A DNA stretch of 64,000 nt from Montifringilla adamsi (taxonomy: Eukaryota; Chordata; Aves; Passeriformes; Passeridae): NCBI GenBank assembly GCA_017590115.1, contig JAGGNK010008448.1:2544794-2608793 (forward strand). The letters run 5' to 3'. How positions within the stretch are numbered: the stretch's first letter is position 1; every line of letters starts with the position of its first letter. Position numbers and translations under genes: made by a program. The notes under the pieces are model-generated. The model was not told where the DNA came from and did not search any database. It saw nothing but the letters and a program-made list of their open reading frames with translations. Below, piece by piece: positions 23,901 through 36,975 of the stretch.

Positions 23901-26360
23901 CCAGGGCACGATTAACAGCTTTGAGTCTGTTTCATTTTCTTTCCCAGTTGGATTGGAATCCATTTTGAATGAATCATGGAATAGAGAGAAGGGGGAAAAT
24001 GTCCACCCTCAAATGGAATTACTATAGATAATTTTCACAAGCAATGCCATCCATAACAAATTACTTCATTGGTCATTGCCCAGATATCTCCTCTTTACAT
24101 CCCTCCACAAGGACAACAATGCCATTAGTCATTTCTCTGGCATCTCCTGCTCTGCTACTGCCTTCTTTCCTGGGCTCATCCCCAAACTGGACCCTTGCAA
24201 ACCAGCTCATTCTCCCTAGAAACTGAACTGACTTCTCCCGTTCCCCTTGTGCCTGTTTTTCTGATGGCCAGACCCATTTCTGCCTCTCAGATGAAGCATG
24301 GTAGCAACAACCCTGTCAAATGGTTCTTGGGAAAAACAGGCAGATGAGGAGATGATGGAATTACCACTGCCATTTTTTGCTTTTTACCTTTTTGTCTAAT
24401 ATACAGCCAGTACCTTAGGTATCAGCAGGGAGATTACTTTTTTTTTTTATTTCAGAGCATTTAAGTGAATTATGTTTTCTGAATAGTAGTCAAAATCATA
24501 AATACATTTGTTTTTTGTTTTAATTACACTAGATTTAAGAATTGGACAGTGTATATAACAATGTGCACCAAAATACCGAATGAACAATGTTCTATTTCAC
24601 ATGGGGTTTTTTTATGGTAAATTGTCAGAACAGCACACATCTCTCCCGTTAGGAGGGCAGTGCATCACTAACTGCTTTTGACATTTCACTGACATCTAAC
24701 AAGTGCCTAAAAATATCTGGATAGATTCTCAGCTGGTGCTGATGTTATCTTTGTAAGAGTCAATAAAGGCATTGAAACTACTGGTTGAACAGAGGCACTT
24801 CAGTCTGACTGCAGTGGGAAGGAGAGGAGAGTCTGTCATTACGTGTGTTTATATAATACAAGGTGCCATTGAAGAACAAGTACTATTTCATTTTCATTGC
24901 AATATACAAACCATATTTTTTTAGCATAGCATTTGAATGATGCTACAAAATAGCATCTTTATCATTCTACAGAACAAAACACTGATATATAAAATATTTT
25001 CTCTCTGCTTACCAGTGCTTTTAAGAAACAGGCATTGACGAAAACCCTGAGTCAAGGACATGCCCTGGGAGCCTGAGGGCTTTGCTTCTTTATAGGCAGT
25101 CAGGAGCTCTCTTATAGATTTTGTTCTGGAGGACATTTACTTTCCTTGAACAGAAGGGTTGTTTTTTTTCTCCACACTTTCAAGAGCATCCACTCTTAGA
25201 CAGCCACAGCATTTGTATTCCTTATGTAACCTGGGAGAAAAACAGCCCCTGTTCTAGTTTGGGGTATGAATGAGTCAGAAATTAAACCTACTTTTGATGT
25301 TAGGACGCGTGCATGACAGACACCTGACTGGTGATGGCCAAGTGGTCCCAGCTTGATGAGTTGCTGTCAGCTGAGCCACAGTGAGTGACAGACACAGTGC
25401 CCACTGAGTCTATTCTCACTGCAATCTGAAATGCTCTAATTGAAACTACTATGAACAACCCACTCAGAAGTTTGATCATTTTTATCATGGCCTTTATTCT
25501 TTTAATACTTCAGGAAGAAAAAAACCAACCTTGTCTGAATATAGGCTTGAATCGCTTTAGCTAATAATTAATTAAACCAAATATCTCCATAGGCATTTTC
25601 AGTCTTTCAGGTTCTTATTTCAGTTTAGTTAGAACTCCACCTAATTGATTTAAGTGAAATAATTCTGCCTTAGAAAGGAATATTATCAGATAGTTTTTGC
25701 ACCTGTTCTGTGCGGGTCAGGTTTGTCGTTCTGCTACATTCTCCACTCATGCTTCCCTGAAGTTTGTAAGAGGGAACAGTTAGCATTAGGTTACTACTGC
25801 ATGATGGTTGGTATCTAATTGTTCTTCTAGTCAGATCTGGCCAGAGGAAATCTTCAGTATTCATTTTGCTGAAGAGCCCATGCCTATTCAGTAGTGGTAA
25901 CAGCAATCAGGAAATTTAAAGGAAGTACCTTGACTATCTGCTGCTTAGATAGCTAGGTCTTATTACTATGAAAAAAAAGAAAAACCAACAAAGCAAAAAA
26001 CATTGCCAAATAATACTACACTTCAAGAGAAAATTTCTTTTCCAGTAAATGAGTGTCGTGGGAGGGGCAATTAAATCTACTTTTATAAAAAAGCCCCTTT
26101 AAAAATTATCTCCCAAACTTACCCTAAACCAAAACAAATACAGTTAGTACAAGAATCATTGTTTAAAGTGTCACACCACACTAACTGCTTTTTTGTCATA
26201 TTTCCTAGCTATATTCAATTAACATGGCACGTTAGACCTCGTAAATCAACACTATTAGCTTTGAAAGGAACTGCTTGTTTTTTGAGAACATTCCAGGCCA
26301 CAAACACTTTTTCCAGTGAAAACTGAACAATTACAATAAGACTCTGTTTTGGTATGAAAA
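20901..26360. other. Intergenic, no gene seen
   Basis: AT-rich unique sequence upstream of both EXOC6 starts. Open frames are short and have no domain features. A GC-richer patch at about 22640-23060 may include a very old interspersed repeat (gatcagaccaaattgcatc resembles the sauropsid repeat noted at 50756), too weak to call. Conserved synteny implies HHEX lies further right, beyond the window. Confidence 0.7.
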
Positions 26361-26600
26361 TAGGAAATGATGCTAAACAAAAGGGAATGTTTGTTTAGAA
26401 ATTCCAAGGCCATTAATTTATATTAAGAAACTGTTTGTGCTCAGAGACTGTAATCAAAAGGTGATGTGAATCATTGATCTCAAAAGGACTTCATAGATAA
26501 GGAGCAAGTGCAGTGCTGGGTGATTGTATTATATATTAACAACTTTCAGGAGCAGCTTTTGCTGATTCATTTGACAGGAAGTGAGCTGCCAAGAGAGATT
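26361..26600. promoter_or_regulatory. Candidate enhancer block with palindromic forkhead sites
   Basis: CTAAACAAA (26373-26381) and TTTGTTTAG (26390-26398) are exact reverse complements, 8 bp apart. Each contains a forkhead core (TAAACA/TGTTTA). A further TGTTTG lies near 26432, and two copies of tcaaaagg (26454-26461 and 26479-26487, TCF/LEF-like but imperfect) follow. The block lacks repeats. FOXA and WNT inputs on HHEX are established in endoderm, but linking this block to HHEX is inference. Confidence 0.3.
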
Positions 26601-29600
26601 TCTAGAGGAGGAACAATCAACAATATTTTCATATAAAATAACCTCCAGTTACTGTATTGTTCTTACAACATTTGATAATTAATGTTTTCCTGTTCAAGAA
26701 AAAAATGCATAAATCACAAAAACAAAGGCAAATCTGGTTTAGTGTTACACTGCTATAAATACACACACAGGCAAAGTAAGGGCACTGATCATTTAAAAAA
26801 TTGGAAAACTGGTAAGTACTCCTTGTGAAATTGCTGCACTGTTTGGAATTAAAGATATGATAAATGCTATTCTTTTTTGGAGGAAAAAAAAAATCACACC
26901 TTTATCTTTCTTCTTGGTTTGGAAGCTCACTGGCCATGGCACACCTGGGATTTTATCCAGAAAGCAATACTTGGTTTCCATTCAGGAGAGCAGGACCTCC
27001 ACAGACACCAGTTCTGAGCCACACTGAGGGCTAACACCATGCTGGGAGGCTGCTACGAATGAGAGGAGGGCTCCATGCTCTAGAAATTGAAAGTGAATCA
27101 CTGCAGGCAGACCCAACACAGCAGCACACCCTCAGCCCAGGACACCAATGTCACCAGGCCAGCCCCAGGAGCACGTTCCAGAGCACCCCATGGCACAGGG
27201 ACAGCTTGGCCCTCCGAGCAAGCAGCCCTGAGCAGCACGGCCAGCCGAGGAGGGGGTCTCCACTGCTCCACCATGGTGAGGAGAGCTGGGGGCCTGTGTT
27301 ACACAAAGTGCACCAGGGACAGTCCACAGCAAGGGGACACCGTGAGGCTGGGGGTCCTCTGCCATCCAGCCCATGCCAAGGATGTTTGCCCACAATGCCA
27401 GCAGGCATCATTCAGCTTTCTTAAACACTGTCATTGCTACCACCCACAAATAGAGGGGAAAAAATACAAATGCCTTCAACTAATCTTAGTTATAACTTGA
27501 TGTGCTATTGCAATGCCCAAATGCAGTGAATTTGGGAACTCATGGTGGAGGAAAGAGAACAGGAGAGAAAGCACAGACCAAGGAGCTTCTGAGAATAAAA
27601 GTTGCTGCAGTATATCTTATAGACACTTGCAGGTTCTGCTCCAGTTGGATCTTGGTTAGATGTTATTCACAACCAGTGCATAGTTCTTTAACACGAATTT
27701 TCCTATTTTAAAATTTTCTACAGTATTTGTCCTTAAATGCATGGTAACAAATCAGGGGCAGATTTAGAAAGCAATCTATTAGAATGACTAAGAAAAGTTT
27801 TAAAGAAATTAAGAAGAAAAAAAAATAGAAGCCAAATACTTTGGCAGTTGTGGATTTTCATTCAGCACAGACCTGGCAGAGCTCTGGTTCTTCATCTTCT
27901 TTTTTTTTCATTATGAAGCATGTAGCTATTCTCTGATTCAGGAAATACTAATTAGACAACCATGGAAAGGAAAGGCAACTCTTGCTAAGGAAAAGTGCCA
28001 TATAATAGGCTGTCATGAAATTCCACTAATTCCACCACAAATGATCACCAGAGAAAGTACTGATTATCAAAAACCTGCCAGCCAAACATAAAATATAAAA
28101 AATATTCTAAAGTAAGGATTTAGAGAGTTTTTAAAATTAGAATATCTTGAAATGTTGTGTTCAGTAAGGAAAGTCTATAAGCACAACTGGAGTCTGAAAT
28201 CAAGACAGTTTGTATACTGTTAATGTAAATTCAGACTTTAGAAAATGGTTTAAAATATCACACATTGCTGCAAAATAAATACTCACACTCTCACTTCTGC
28301 TGGTTGATCTCATCCTGAGAATACAGATAACAATCCATTGTAAGATTAAGGCTGTCCTGATAATGTAGCTCCTCTGAATGACAACTCAGCAACAAGAAGC
28401 TATAGTCTGCTCATCAAGTACTGCAGGAAAGACAAGATTAAATAATTAATCTTGGCAAAACCCAGCTAGTGGGAATATCAGAAATTCCTGACTTAAGAAT
28501 CATTGTTAATAACATAAAATATTTGAAACCATTTGCATACTGAAATTTACCAAGGCAATGAGAATACTATAAAACAAAATGGCAAAATTGTAGAACAACA
28601 AACTGCATTCTATAATGTAAGCAGATTTTGGTAATTAAAAAATTTAAAGTCCAAATGATTATTTAAATTGTATTTCCCCCTTCGCATACAGCAATCTACC
28701 CGAGATACTAAGATTTCAGGAAATATTGTCTACTCTGTGGAATTAATTAATAACAAATTCAGATATTTAACATATCCTATATCCAATAAGCCAGGAAAGA
28801 CATTAAAGATATCTAGGTCACATTAAGAATAAAACAAAAACATTTTTTACATCAAGTTTTACATTAGGAAGCAAGAGGGATGCACTGAAAAAGTTAGAAC
28901 AGATTAATTCCTCTTTTCATTATCCAGAGAGGTACATTTATAAGACAAACTAACAAAAGGCACAGACAAGATGCATTTCATGGAAAACAGGGTAATAATG
29001 AACCTTCAGCAGTACTGGGAGGATCCAGATTTGCACTGCAAATAGGGATTCTAATAATGTTAGAAAGCAAACAATTATCTCAGAAGAATTGCTAATGATA
29101 ATTTAAAATATATTTTTATTTTTTCTTCTCTTACTTTATTACTACTGGATGAAACTATCCTACAGTTGGATGGTCCTGTTTATTTCAAAATTTTAAAAGC
29201 TGAAATAAAGGGTGATTTAATATATTTATATGCTCATATATACACCACTCGTCTGTTAGCCATTACCTGCCACCCTCCTCCCCCACCTCTCAGTGTAACA
29301 TAAGCTTTACATTTGCAGTTTCCTTTTCCTCTTAAAGGCAATGTATCATTTTCAGAGGTTATGAGCCCAACAGTGTAAATTTTGCAACTTGAAATGTAGC
29401 ATATAGCATTGTCTCTCATGCCTGCTTCAAAACCTTAGAGAAAATTTTGCCTGATTGAGACAAAAAGCAGTTAAGTCTTCAGTTTTGAGGGGTTTTTTCA
29501 ATGCTTTGACTACAAACTTTCAGAAGGCACAGAGGTATTTTCCTGGCCCAAGACAAGCAACCGACAGACTTGGAGTCCACCACAGACCACTGCCCAGGCA

Positions 29601-29779
29601 CAATGGGAAGGAAAATCAGCCTTACCTCTGAATTTTCCTGTGTGTTTAAATCAGACACTTAATGATTTTTGTTTAATGTAGGGTTTGAGTTTGAATAGTA
29701 CTTTAAGCACTGAACTGTCTCCTTAATGTTTGGAGGGGATTAAGTTCAGAGTTCATTGTGTTGTCTATCATTTTAAAAA
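26601..29779. other. Intergenic, no gene seen
   Basis: AT-rich unique sequence with one distinct GC-richer patch at about 27000-27420. That patch is open in several overlapping frames on both strands, a composition effect. It could be a degraded repeat, but I recognise no family. Confidence 0.7.
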
Positions 29780-30040
29780 GATTAGATAGTTTAGTTCGGC
29801 TCCTACTGGCTGTGTAAAAGTCTCTGTATTTATTGACTGTCTGGAGTCATTATCAAAGCTTCTAAAACCAATCGACACCTTGTCAACAAAAGTCCCATTA
29901 TTTTAGTGATCCTGATAAGATTTACATGATATCCACATTTTTGTTATGATCGATTTAACTGTTAGAGATATTCATACTGTAAGACATTATGTGTGATACA
30001 TGATTACCAGTTCAATTAGCAAATTAGGCTTTATATTGGT
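29780..30040. promoter_or_regulatory. Candidate conserved noncoding block
   Basis: Repeat-free segment with a canonical GATA site (TGATAAGA, 29913-29920), a forkhead-like tcaacaaaag near 29883, and an ONECUT-like ATCGATT (29949-29955) within 75 bp. Motif density is suggestive only, and conservation is not visible from one sequence. Confidence 0.25.
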
Positions 30041-30809
30041 TTGGAAAATACAAACGAATGTATGTAGCCCATCCTAGCCTGTGTCAGATATACCTTGTAG
30101 TTTTAGGTTTGGATCAGGACAATTCTGAAAGGTCTCAAATATTCTTCCAAGAGAAAAAGATCCTTTTGAAGGGAGGAAATTATATTTTAAACTTGGGGAT
30201 CATTCTGGTGACTATTAATAAACTGAGAAACAATATCATGTGGAAGAGTCTGATGGCATAAAAGAGTAGATTTTCTTTCATGTAGTAAGAAAGGTGTGCA
30301 CCATTAGACTACTACTGTATAATTGTTCAACTATATTAATTATTTATTTTTCAAGTATCTGTACAAAAATCAAGTTGAATTAGAGACTTTAGAGTCATTC
30401 TCAATAAATGACTGAAGGGTTTTGGTTGGTTTATAAAGGAGCAAAGCTAAATTACAGGGCTGTCAATTGAACAATCATATTGTAAATATCCTTGACAACC
30501 AGTCCTACTTCTGATGCCCCAGGACTTCCATTTGTGTGTCAGATGTTCCAAACACAGCAATGGATTGCAGTCTTTCTGAAAGAGAATGATGCATTTCACT
30601 GTATTTATTTGATACAAGATGGGTTATAAAATCATAAAGCATAATTGACAGACTAAGCAAGTTCAATTGGATTTGAAAATTTTAGCATAATTTTTACAAC
30701 CATGCTGTCATGGCAATGTTTTTTTCACCATTCATGTAAGGAGGTAAGTAAAGGTACTCCAGGAGAGGTATCAGCATTTTTTTGGCCTGATGATATAGTT
30801 AGATAAAAA

Positions 30810-30814
<5 letters not shown>

Positions 30815-30841
<27 letters not shown>
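30815..30841. repeat. Poly(A) tract, 27 bp
   Basis: A run preceded by an A-rich stretch (agataaaaaaaatt). No retroposon body is recognised. Confidence 0.92.
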
Positions 30842-33800
30842 GCTTTTCAACACCTAGCTTATGCTGTGCATATCACGGTAGGGCTCTCACATAAACCGAT
30901 TTTACAGAAAGCCTTTTCCTAGTGAACTTCAGCTTACATTGTGCAACAAGGCATTTTTTTTGTGCTGATCCATCTGCTGAACATTGTTTGCTGACATTTG
31001 ATAAATACTTGCTACTTCAGATGTTAATCAAAGGTGTTAATAAATCAAATCAGTTTGTTAAAACCTGGTGTGTTGACAGTGCCAAGGTATCCTGTAATCT
31101 GTGTCAAAAGGATCAATAGAAGCACATGAAAACATTACCACTGTGGGACAATATTGATTTTTGTCTTAGAAATACTTACTTGGCTCCTGAACTAAATCAT
31201 TAAAATCAATGAAAAATCTTCCATTGACTTCACTGGGCATTGGGTCAGGTATTTAGACTGACAATTTTTGGTTCAGGTGCTGGTTTTAAGTTTGCAGATG
31301 CAGAGCAGAATGGAGGCCTGATCCTTGATGGCAAATTCCAGCCATGTGGGTGATGCAAATTACAAGAAGCAGCTCTGGGAACAGATCCATTTCAGTTTCT
31401 CAGGAAATACAAATTTAGGAGGTTTGCATGATAGGCTAAAGTTTAATCTCCCTCCATTATTACTACTTTAGTTTGTGTGACTTGGTTTTTCAAACTTAAA
31501 TCATCTTTTTCATCATTTTGAAACACAATGTTTAAGTAATGCACCTTTCCATTAGAATTATTTCTCAAAGAATTTATGACCTTCAAGGTAAAGGTCTGTG
31601 TAATGGGATAACAACCATAACAACTACACAATAGCATCATTAAGGGTACTTCAGTTGCATTTACTTTCCCAGTGCTTGAATTTATTGCTATTCTGTAAAG
31701 TCTCTATTCAGAAAAAAAATATGTTTAGTTCCACTTACAGAGCTGACTTTGCCTGAAAGACATTAGAAGTAAAATTATTTGAGATAGAATCAAAGAATTC
31801 CATCTTTTTAATTAGTCTGTTAAAGGCAGGAGCACCTAAAACAAATATTTAACTCTGTTGTTGAACACTACTGCCAAAGTCATGAAGAGGAAATTTATAG
31901 GGAGCTCTAAAGTCACTTGACAATTATTTCCTTGGGTTATGACTTCTCAAATTGCTGTTTATTGCCAATAGCACTACATTTCAACATAAATAGGATTCAT
32001 GGGATTAGTGCACTGTCCTGGTAAAGATGTTTAATCTTCACTTTAAATGAAATATGGTAATTGAACCCCTTTCTTCTTGTGTAAGAAGTGCCTTTAAACA
32101 AGGCTAGCTGTTTTTGTACACACTAATGAATCTCTAGCTAAAATACCTTTTTGGTCAGAAGCCAGGCTTGCCTCATTACCTGATGTTCTCTGTAAATATA
32201 AAGCATGAGGTGAAGAGGGGTAGAAGAAGGGAAATGTTCTAATAAGAAAGAAGAATTAACCAATGCTACTTAAAGTACTTCATCATCAATGGGATTAAAA
32301 ATGAGAGATGGCCAATAAATAGCTAGTTCAAATCCAGAGTTACATGTTTTTAAAAAAAAAGTAATTGGAACATTTTATTTTGTTTTAACAAGTCAAATAA
32401 ACTCCTCCCTCTCTTTTTTCCCCCCTTTTTTCCTTTTTAGCAGCTGGACTGAAGCCCAGTTTAGTTTAGCAGAGAGACAGAGACAGGATTACCTCCCAGT
32501 TTCAGGATGACCCCTTGCAAGCAGAGTTAAAAGAAAACTCATCATTCACAATAGGATTTGCTTTGTCAGAGCTGAAACAGTTCCAAAACATACAGAAAAA
32601 TAAGGGACCCCATCTCCCTGCCTGCTACTTCAACATTTCTACTGGTTGCAAGATAGCAAGCATTTTAAGATCGCTTGAAATAGCTGAGTACTTCACTGAG
32701 ATGTTTATTGTTGGGGCCTCTTAGAGTCCCATGCCAATGGCAGCCAACATCTTCCAGAGTCTCAGAACACTTTGTCCTGAGCCCTTCAATTCTTCCTTAG
32801 CTACAGGGGTCATTGCAGCAGTGTTCCAGGAGCAACATCTGTCACCTGGGCATCCCCAACACAATCTTCTCACCCAGACAGGCGCTCATTTGGGGAGGCT
32901 CTGTGGGCACAGCACAGCTCACTCCACACCTCCAGTCTCCTGCTGTACTGTGTGCCTCATTCCTCCTGACCCCTGGGACCCAGCGTGGCTTCTGCCATGC
33001 CCTGAAGCATGCCCCGGTTTTGCCTTCTTGTTACAGGTGACAACTGCCCATACAACAAAACAGACATTGCAAGTCTGTGCCCTGTGCTGGTGCTCACCCC
33101 GCATGGATGCAGCCAGGTAGATTATCATGAGCTCAGACCCAGCTGCACACAGGATACTGGAGTGATCACTGTCACCCACAAGTACCAATTTTCAAAGGAT
33201 CACAAAGTCAGAAATCCACCAACAGGCACCATTTCCCCAAGAGTGTACTAGGAAGGATTTGCTGAAAATCCACCCTTGTAATCCCGGTCCCTAGATATCC
33301 CACCAGGTCAAAAACCTTCCCAGGGTCTCAGAAGAAATTAACCAGGCTCTCCTCCCTCAAAAACTTTGCTGAGTCAAGTCATGGAAAAAAAAGAAAATAT
33401 TTTCTCAGTATTTAAAATCCCCACATCCAGCTGTGGGATATACCTATGAGGAAGGTAAGGAAAGAATCAGGAGAAGCACAGGCTTCCCTTTGCTTCCTAG
33501 GGAAGCCAAACCTCCAAGCTGGCCACCACATGCTGCTCCAGCCTGGGCCAGGTGTGTCTTGAAGCTGGATTTGGGAACTGTGTGGATTTCCCAGGCTGAA
33601 GGACTCAGCGATAGAGGAAGGGCTCTCCCTGTTGTGTCTCTTCCTAGAAATTCTCATTTTGTACATTAGGACAAGCTGTTATCTTACAGAAAAAATGAAT
33701 TTTTTGTCACTTCTGTTTTCTATCATGAGGACAAGGATATAAAGCCTTCTGATTTTGTGTGATTACCAGGAGGCTGCTAAGTGTCTTTGAACATCTGATG

Positions 33801-34888
33801 TTCCCAAAAGTTAACATGCAAATTTGTTGATGTTATTAGGACACTGACTGCAAAGAATCATATTCATCTTCTATCCTTTCTTTCAGAAAATTATCCCATC
33901 TACTTTTCCCTTATTTTACCTTACAGATTTTGAGACAGTGGAGTTCATTTATAGGCCACTGGCTTGTTCTGGTTAATTCTTTTTAATATTAATTCTTAAA
34001 TTTCTTAGGAGAGCAGCATGAAAGCACTTTATTGAATTCAGAAATGCCTGGTTAAGAAAGCAGAAACCTTGCATTTCTCCTCTCCACTCCCTGTATGATC
34101 CCTTGTGAGACCCCCAATTATATTTTTACCTTTTGATAATGGTACAGTACAGCAGACCTGGTGAGATATTCCTCACTGCACTTGCTTGCTCGTTAATTGA
34201 AGAGTAAATCACTCATTGACTAGTGCCAAAATTCAGAGTTAAGGATTGAGATGGCATTTATGCAGTTAACCAAGTCTATACACACACTCAGCCATCAGTT
34301 GTTTAAGTGCTGGACACTCCCAATTTCTAGAGGTCTAGACAGGCTGTAAAAAAGGGAGTGTTTAGCAGAGTCCTGGTTTTTATAGGCTTAGAAGCACCAT
34401 ACTCACAAACTGGAAGCAGAGAGATCTACGCAAACAGGAGAACCCTCAAAAACCAAGCCAACCCCCAAACTCAATTCCTCAAAACACCTTTACAAGAAGA
34501 TTTTGAAACAACGATTGGTGTGAAGAATGTTTGTCACCCACAAAAACTCTTTTCTAGCGTAAACCACCACATTTTCATAAATCAGACTGTTCATAACCAT
34601 ACAGGCATAGGTCTTCTATACACAGTTCACCAGATGTGAACTTACTGCTACAAGGACTACAGTCAAACTCTTAAAAATTGTGGAGCTAACTTTGAACTTC
34701 TTAATGTTGGTTTATATTCAATATCAAATCCAATCTTAGGATCTCACCCCCTACTTCTGTACTGCAATGCAACTGTTCAGAAACAGATGTGGCCTATGAA
34801 TCATATCCAGTGATAACCCAAACACATTTGCTTAGGTTTTCAAAGGTCTTCTGTCAATTATATGTTACAACACCTCAGTAACTGATAA

Positions 34889-34914
34889 TTTTTTTTTTTT
34901 TTTTTTTTTTTTTT
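34889..34914. repeat. Poly(T) tract, 26 bp
   Basis: Uninterrupted T run in intergenic sequence. Confidence 0.93.
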
Positions 34915-35319
34915 GCAAATGTTCATCTAAGGATGGTAAGTGTGCCAAGTACTGAAAGCTACATCATCTTTCTCCAGCTTACTCAGCTGCTGGTTTTCTT
35001 AGTGCTTCTGAAGTAGCTAGCAACAATTCCAGGTTCCACGTTTGGCATCTACAACAAAAATACTTAGGTTGGATGTCCAGTTGTCTTCAAGTTCAAAGTA
35101 ATCTTTCATTTGTCATTAGAACTCACTGCAATGAAAATGCCTTTGACCTCAACTTCAGTCTTTTTAAACTCACATGTGCATACAGATATTCTTTCTTGTA
35201 GATAGTTTTTCAAACACCACATAATATAAAAGTGGACAATACTATGAAAATTTAAAAATAGAATAATACAGTAATTGTTCGACGGTAATATATTTATACA
35301 GGTACATAGCTAAGATTCA

Positions 35320-35670
35320 AAAGATAGCTTAGTCATTGTCTAATGATGAAGGCAAATGACTCAGTGAGTACAATTGCACTTTATAAAGAGCTTAGTCATT
35401 TGCTTGAGAATAATTTTTAAATTATTCTTCTTAAGCACAATGGAGAAATATGTAAACCATTACACAGCAATGTTATAATAAACTTTGATACTTGTCTTTT
35501 TAACTGCCGAGGCAGCTGTGATTAAATTTTTTCTGGGAATCTAATTACTTGAGGCTTTCTTTTGCAATGTGCTTTGCTGAGTAATTTGCTGTAATTAGTT
35601 TTGTTTGTATTGTTTGAATTTCTAATGAATGGCATATCCAGGATTAAATGTTTTAATTTTTGTATTTATT
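35320..35670. promoter_or_regulatory. Candidate enhancer block with AP-1-like sites and inverted repeats
   Basis: agcttagtcatt occurs at 35326-35337 and again at 35389-35400. GCAAATGACT (35352-35361) is the reverse complement of AGTCATTTGC (35394-35403), and the first runs into a consensus AP-1 site TGACTCA. A hairpin AGAATAATTT / AAATTATTCT (35407-35416 and 35419-35428) follows. Downstream to 35670 are several homeodomain cores (ctaattac, gtaattag) in low-CpG unique sequence. Confidence 0.33.
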
Positions 35671-36696
35671 TAGCCCTTTCAAAAATTTGACTCATGAAAT
35701 CTTGCAGGATATATTCAAAGTGCTAACTCATGAAAAGAGGTAATGTGTTAACAATTTGTTATTCATACCTGTAATAAATTACACCCGTGCCTCCTAGTAT
35801 CTTTTGATTTTTGAAAGACCATGGAATTTGATGTGGTCTTAATGTAATAGCTGGGGATTCTTGTAGTGCTAAAAAATCCTTGTCAGCACCTGGGTCTGTG
35901 CTACACTTATTCTATTAATTTTTGTAAATACAAGCTCTAAAGAGCAAAACTTTCATTAAAACTGGCAGGTGAATTGATTCACCATTCCCCCAGATAACAA
36001 GCACATTCTTCAGATCATTAACTGGAGTCAAGGTTGATGAGAAGCTGTGGCTACCCTTCAGACATTCATTTATGTCCCACCTTTCAAAGGCACCATTCTC
36101 CTGTGCATCTGGGAACACAGCTCTCCATGTGCAGAGCACTCAGACTGGGCCACCAGAAACTGACTATGTGAGACGACAAGTTGATCTGCAGAGCCAGGAT
36201 CTCCAGTCTTAGGGTCAGATCATCGCTTCCCTGCTTGAATTCAGAGCCAGACATGTAGCTTATAGATACATAGCCCAGCAAGTCACTCTGCTGAATACAG
36301 ACATGAATATACTCATTGCTCAAGACTTGCTAACTTTTAGATCTTAAAGAAAAAAAAAAATCACAAATGTCTTACTGAAGACAGTACATCTTCAGTGAGT
36401 CTCTGTAAAAGCCCCACTGAAGATGGGCACATCCCACTCCATGTCACCTGGCCAGGAGTGACACTGTCACAACACACACAGAGCTGCTTAGGATTGGGAT
36501 AATATTTCTCTAGAAACAAACACTACAGCTTGTTCTCCAGCAGGTTGAAACAAGGCAAAAATAATTATTTGGGAAACAAAACCTAATCCCAGGTTTATTT
36601 AAATGTGATAGCATTTTGTTGTTCTTAAAGAGCCTCGCTGTGCTCACAAACAGCTCCGATCACCACAGTGATGTGGAACCACAGAGTAATACTGGG

Positions 36697-36815
36697 ATTC
36701 ACAGAATATTCTGGGTTGGAAGGGGCCCACAAGGATCACTGAGTCCAACTCTTTAGTGAATGGCCTGTACATGGATTGAAGCTGTGATCTCCCTGCTCCA
36801 ACCAACTTACTGCTC
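36697..36815 (-). mobile_element. CR1 LINE 3'-end fragment
   Basis: Plus-strand sequence tcacagaatattctgggttg followed by gaaggggcccacaaggatca and gagtccaact is the reverse complement of a CR1 3' end. It continues with gtgaatggcctgtacatgg and ctccaaccaactta, also typical of this CR1 subgroup. About 120 bp, heavily 5' truncated, with no coding part. Confidence 0.85.
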
Positions 36816-36899
36816 CTTCCTTCGAGGGCAGGAGATATCAGCTGTTTCACAGGTGAGTGCCTGAAGCACAGACTGATTGTATCAAATACCTTATCCAAT

Positions 36900-36975
36900 A
36901 TCAAACTCCAAATGAGTGGCAAGGCAGAAAATTGAACCCAGATTTCCCAAGTCCCAGCCAAGGATTCTCAGAACA
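36900..36975 (-). mobile_element. Possible MIR-like SINE relic
   Basis: gagtggcaaggcag, attgaacccagatttcc and agtcccagcc occur in the order and spacing of the reverse-complemented MIR core (gtggcagagc, gattcgaacccagg, gactccagagcc). Similarity is patchy and I cannot exclude chance. Confidence 0.3.

Larger units (their letters stand above)
30041..35319. other. Intergenic, no gene seen
   Basis: AT-rich sequence with poly(A) at 30815-30841 and poly(T) at 34889-34914. A GC-richer patch at about 32730-33240 is open in several frames without protein-like features. No transposon family is recognised. Confidence 0.7.
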
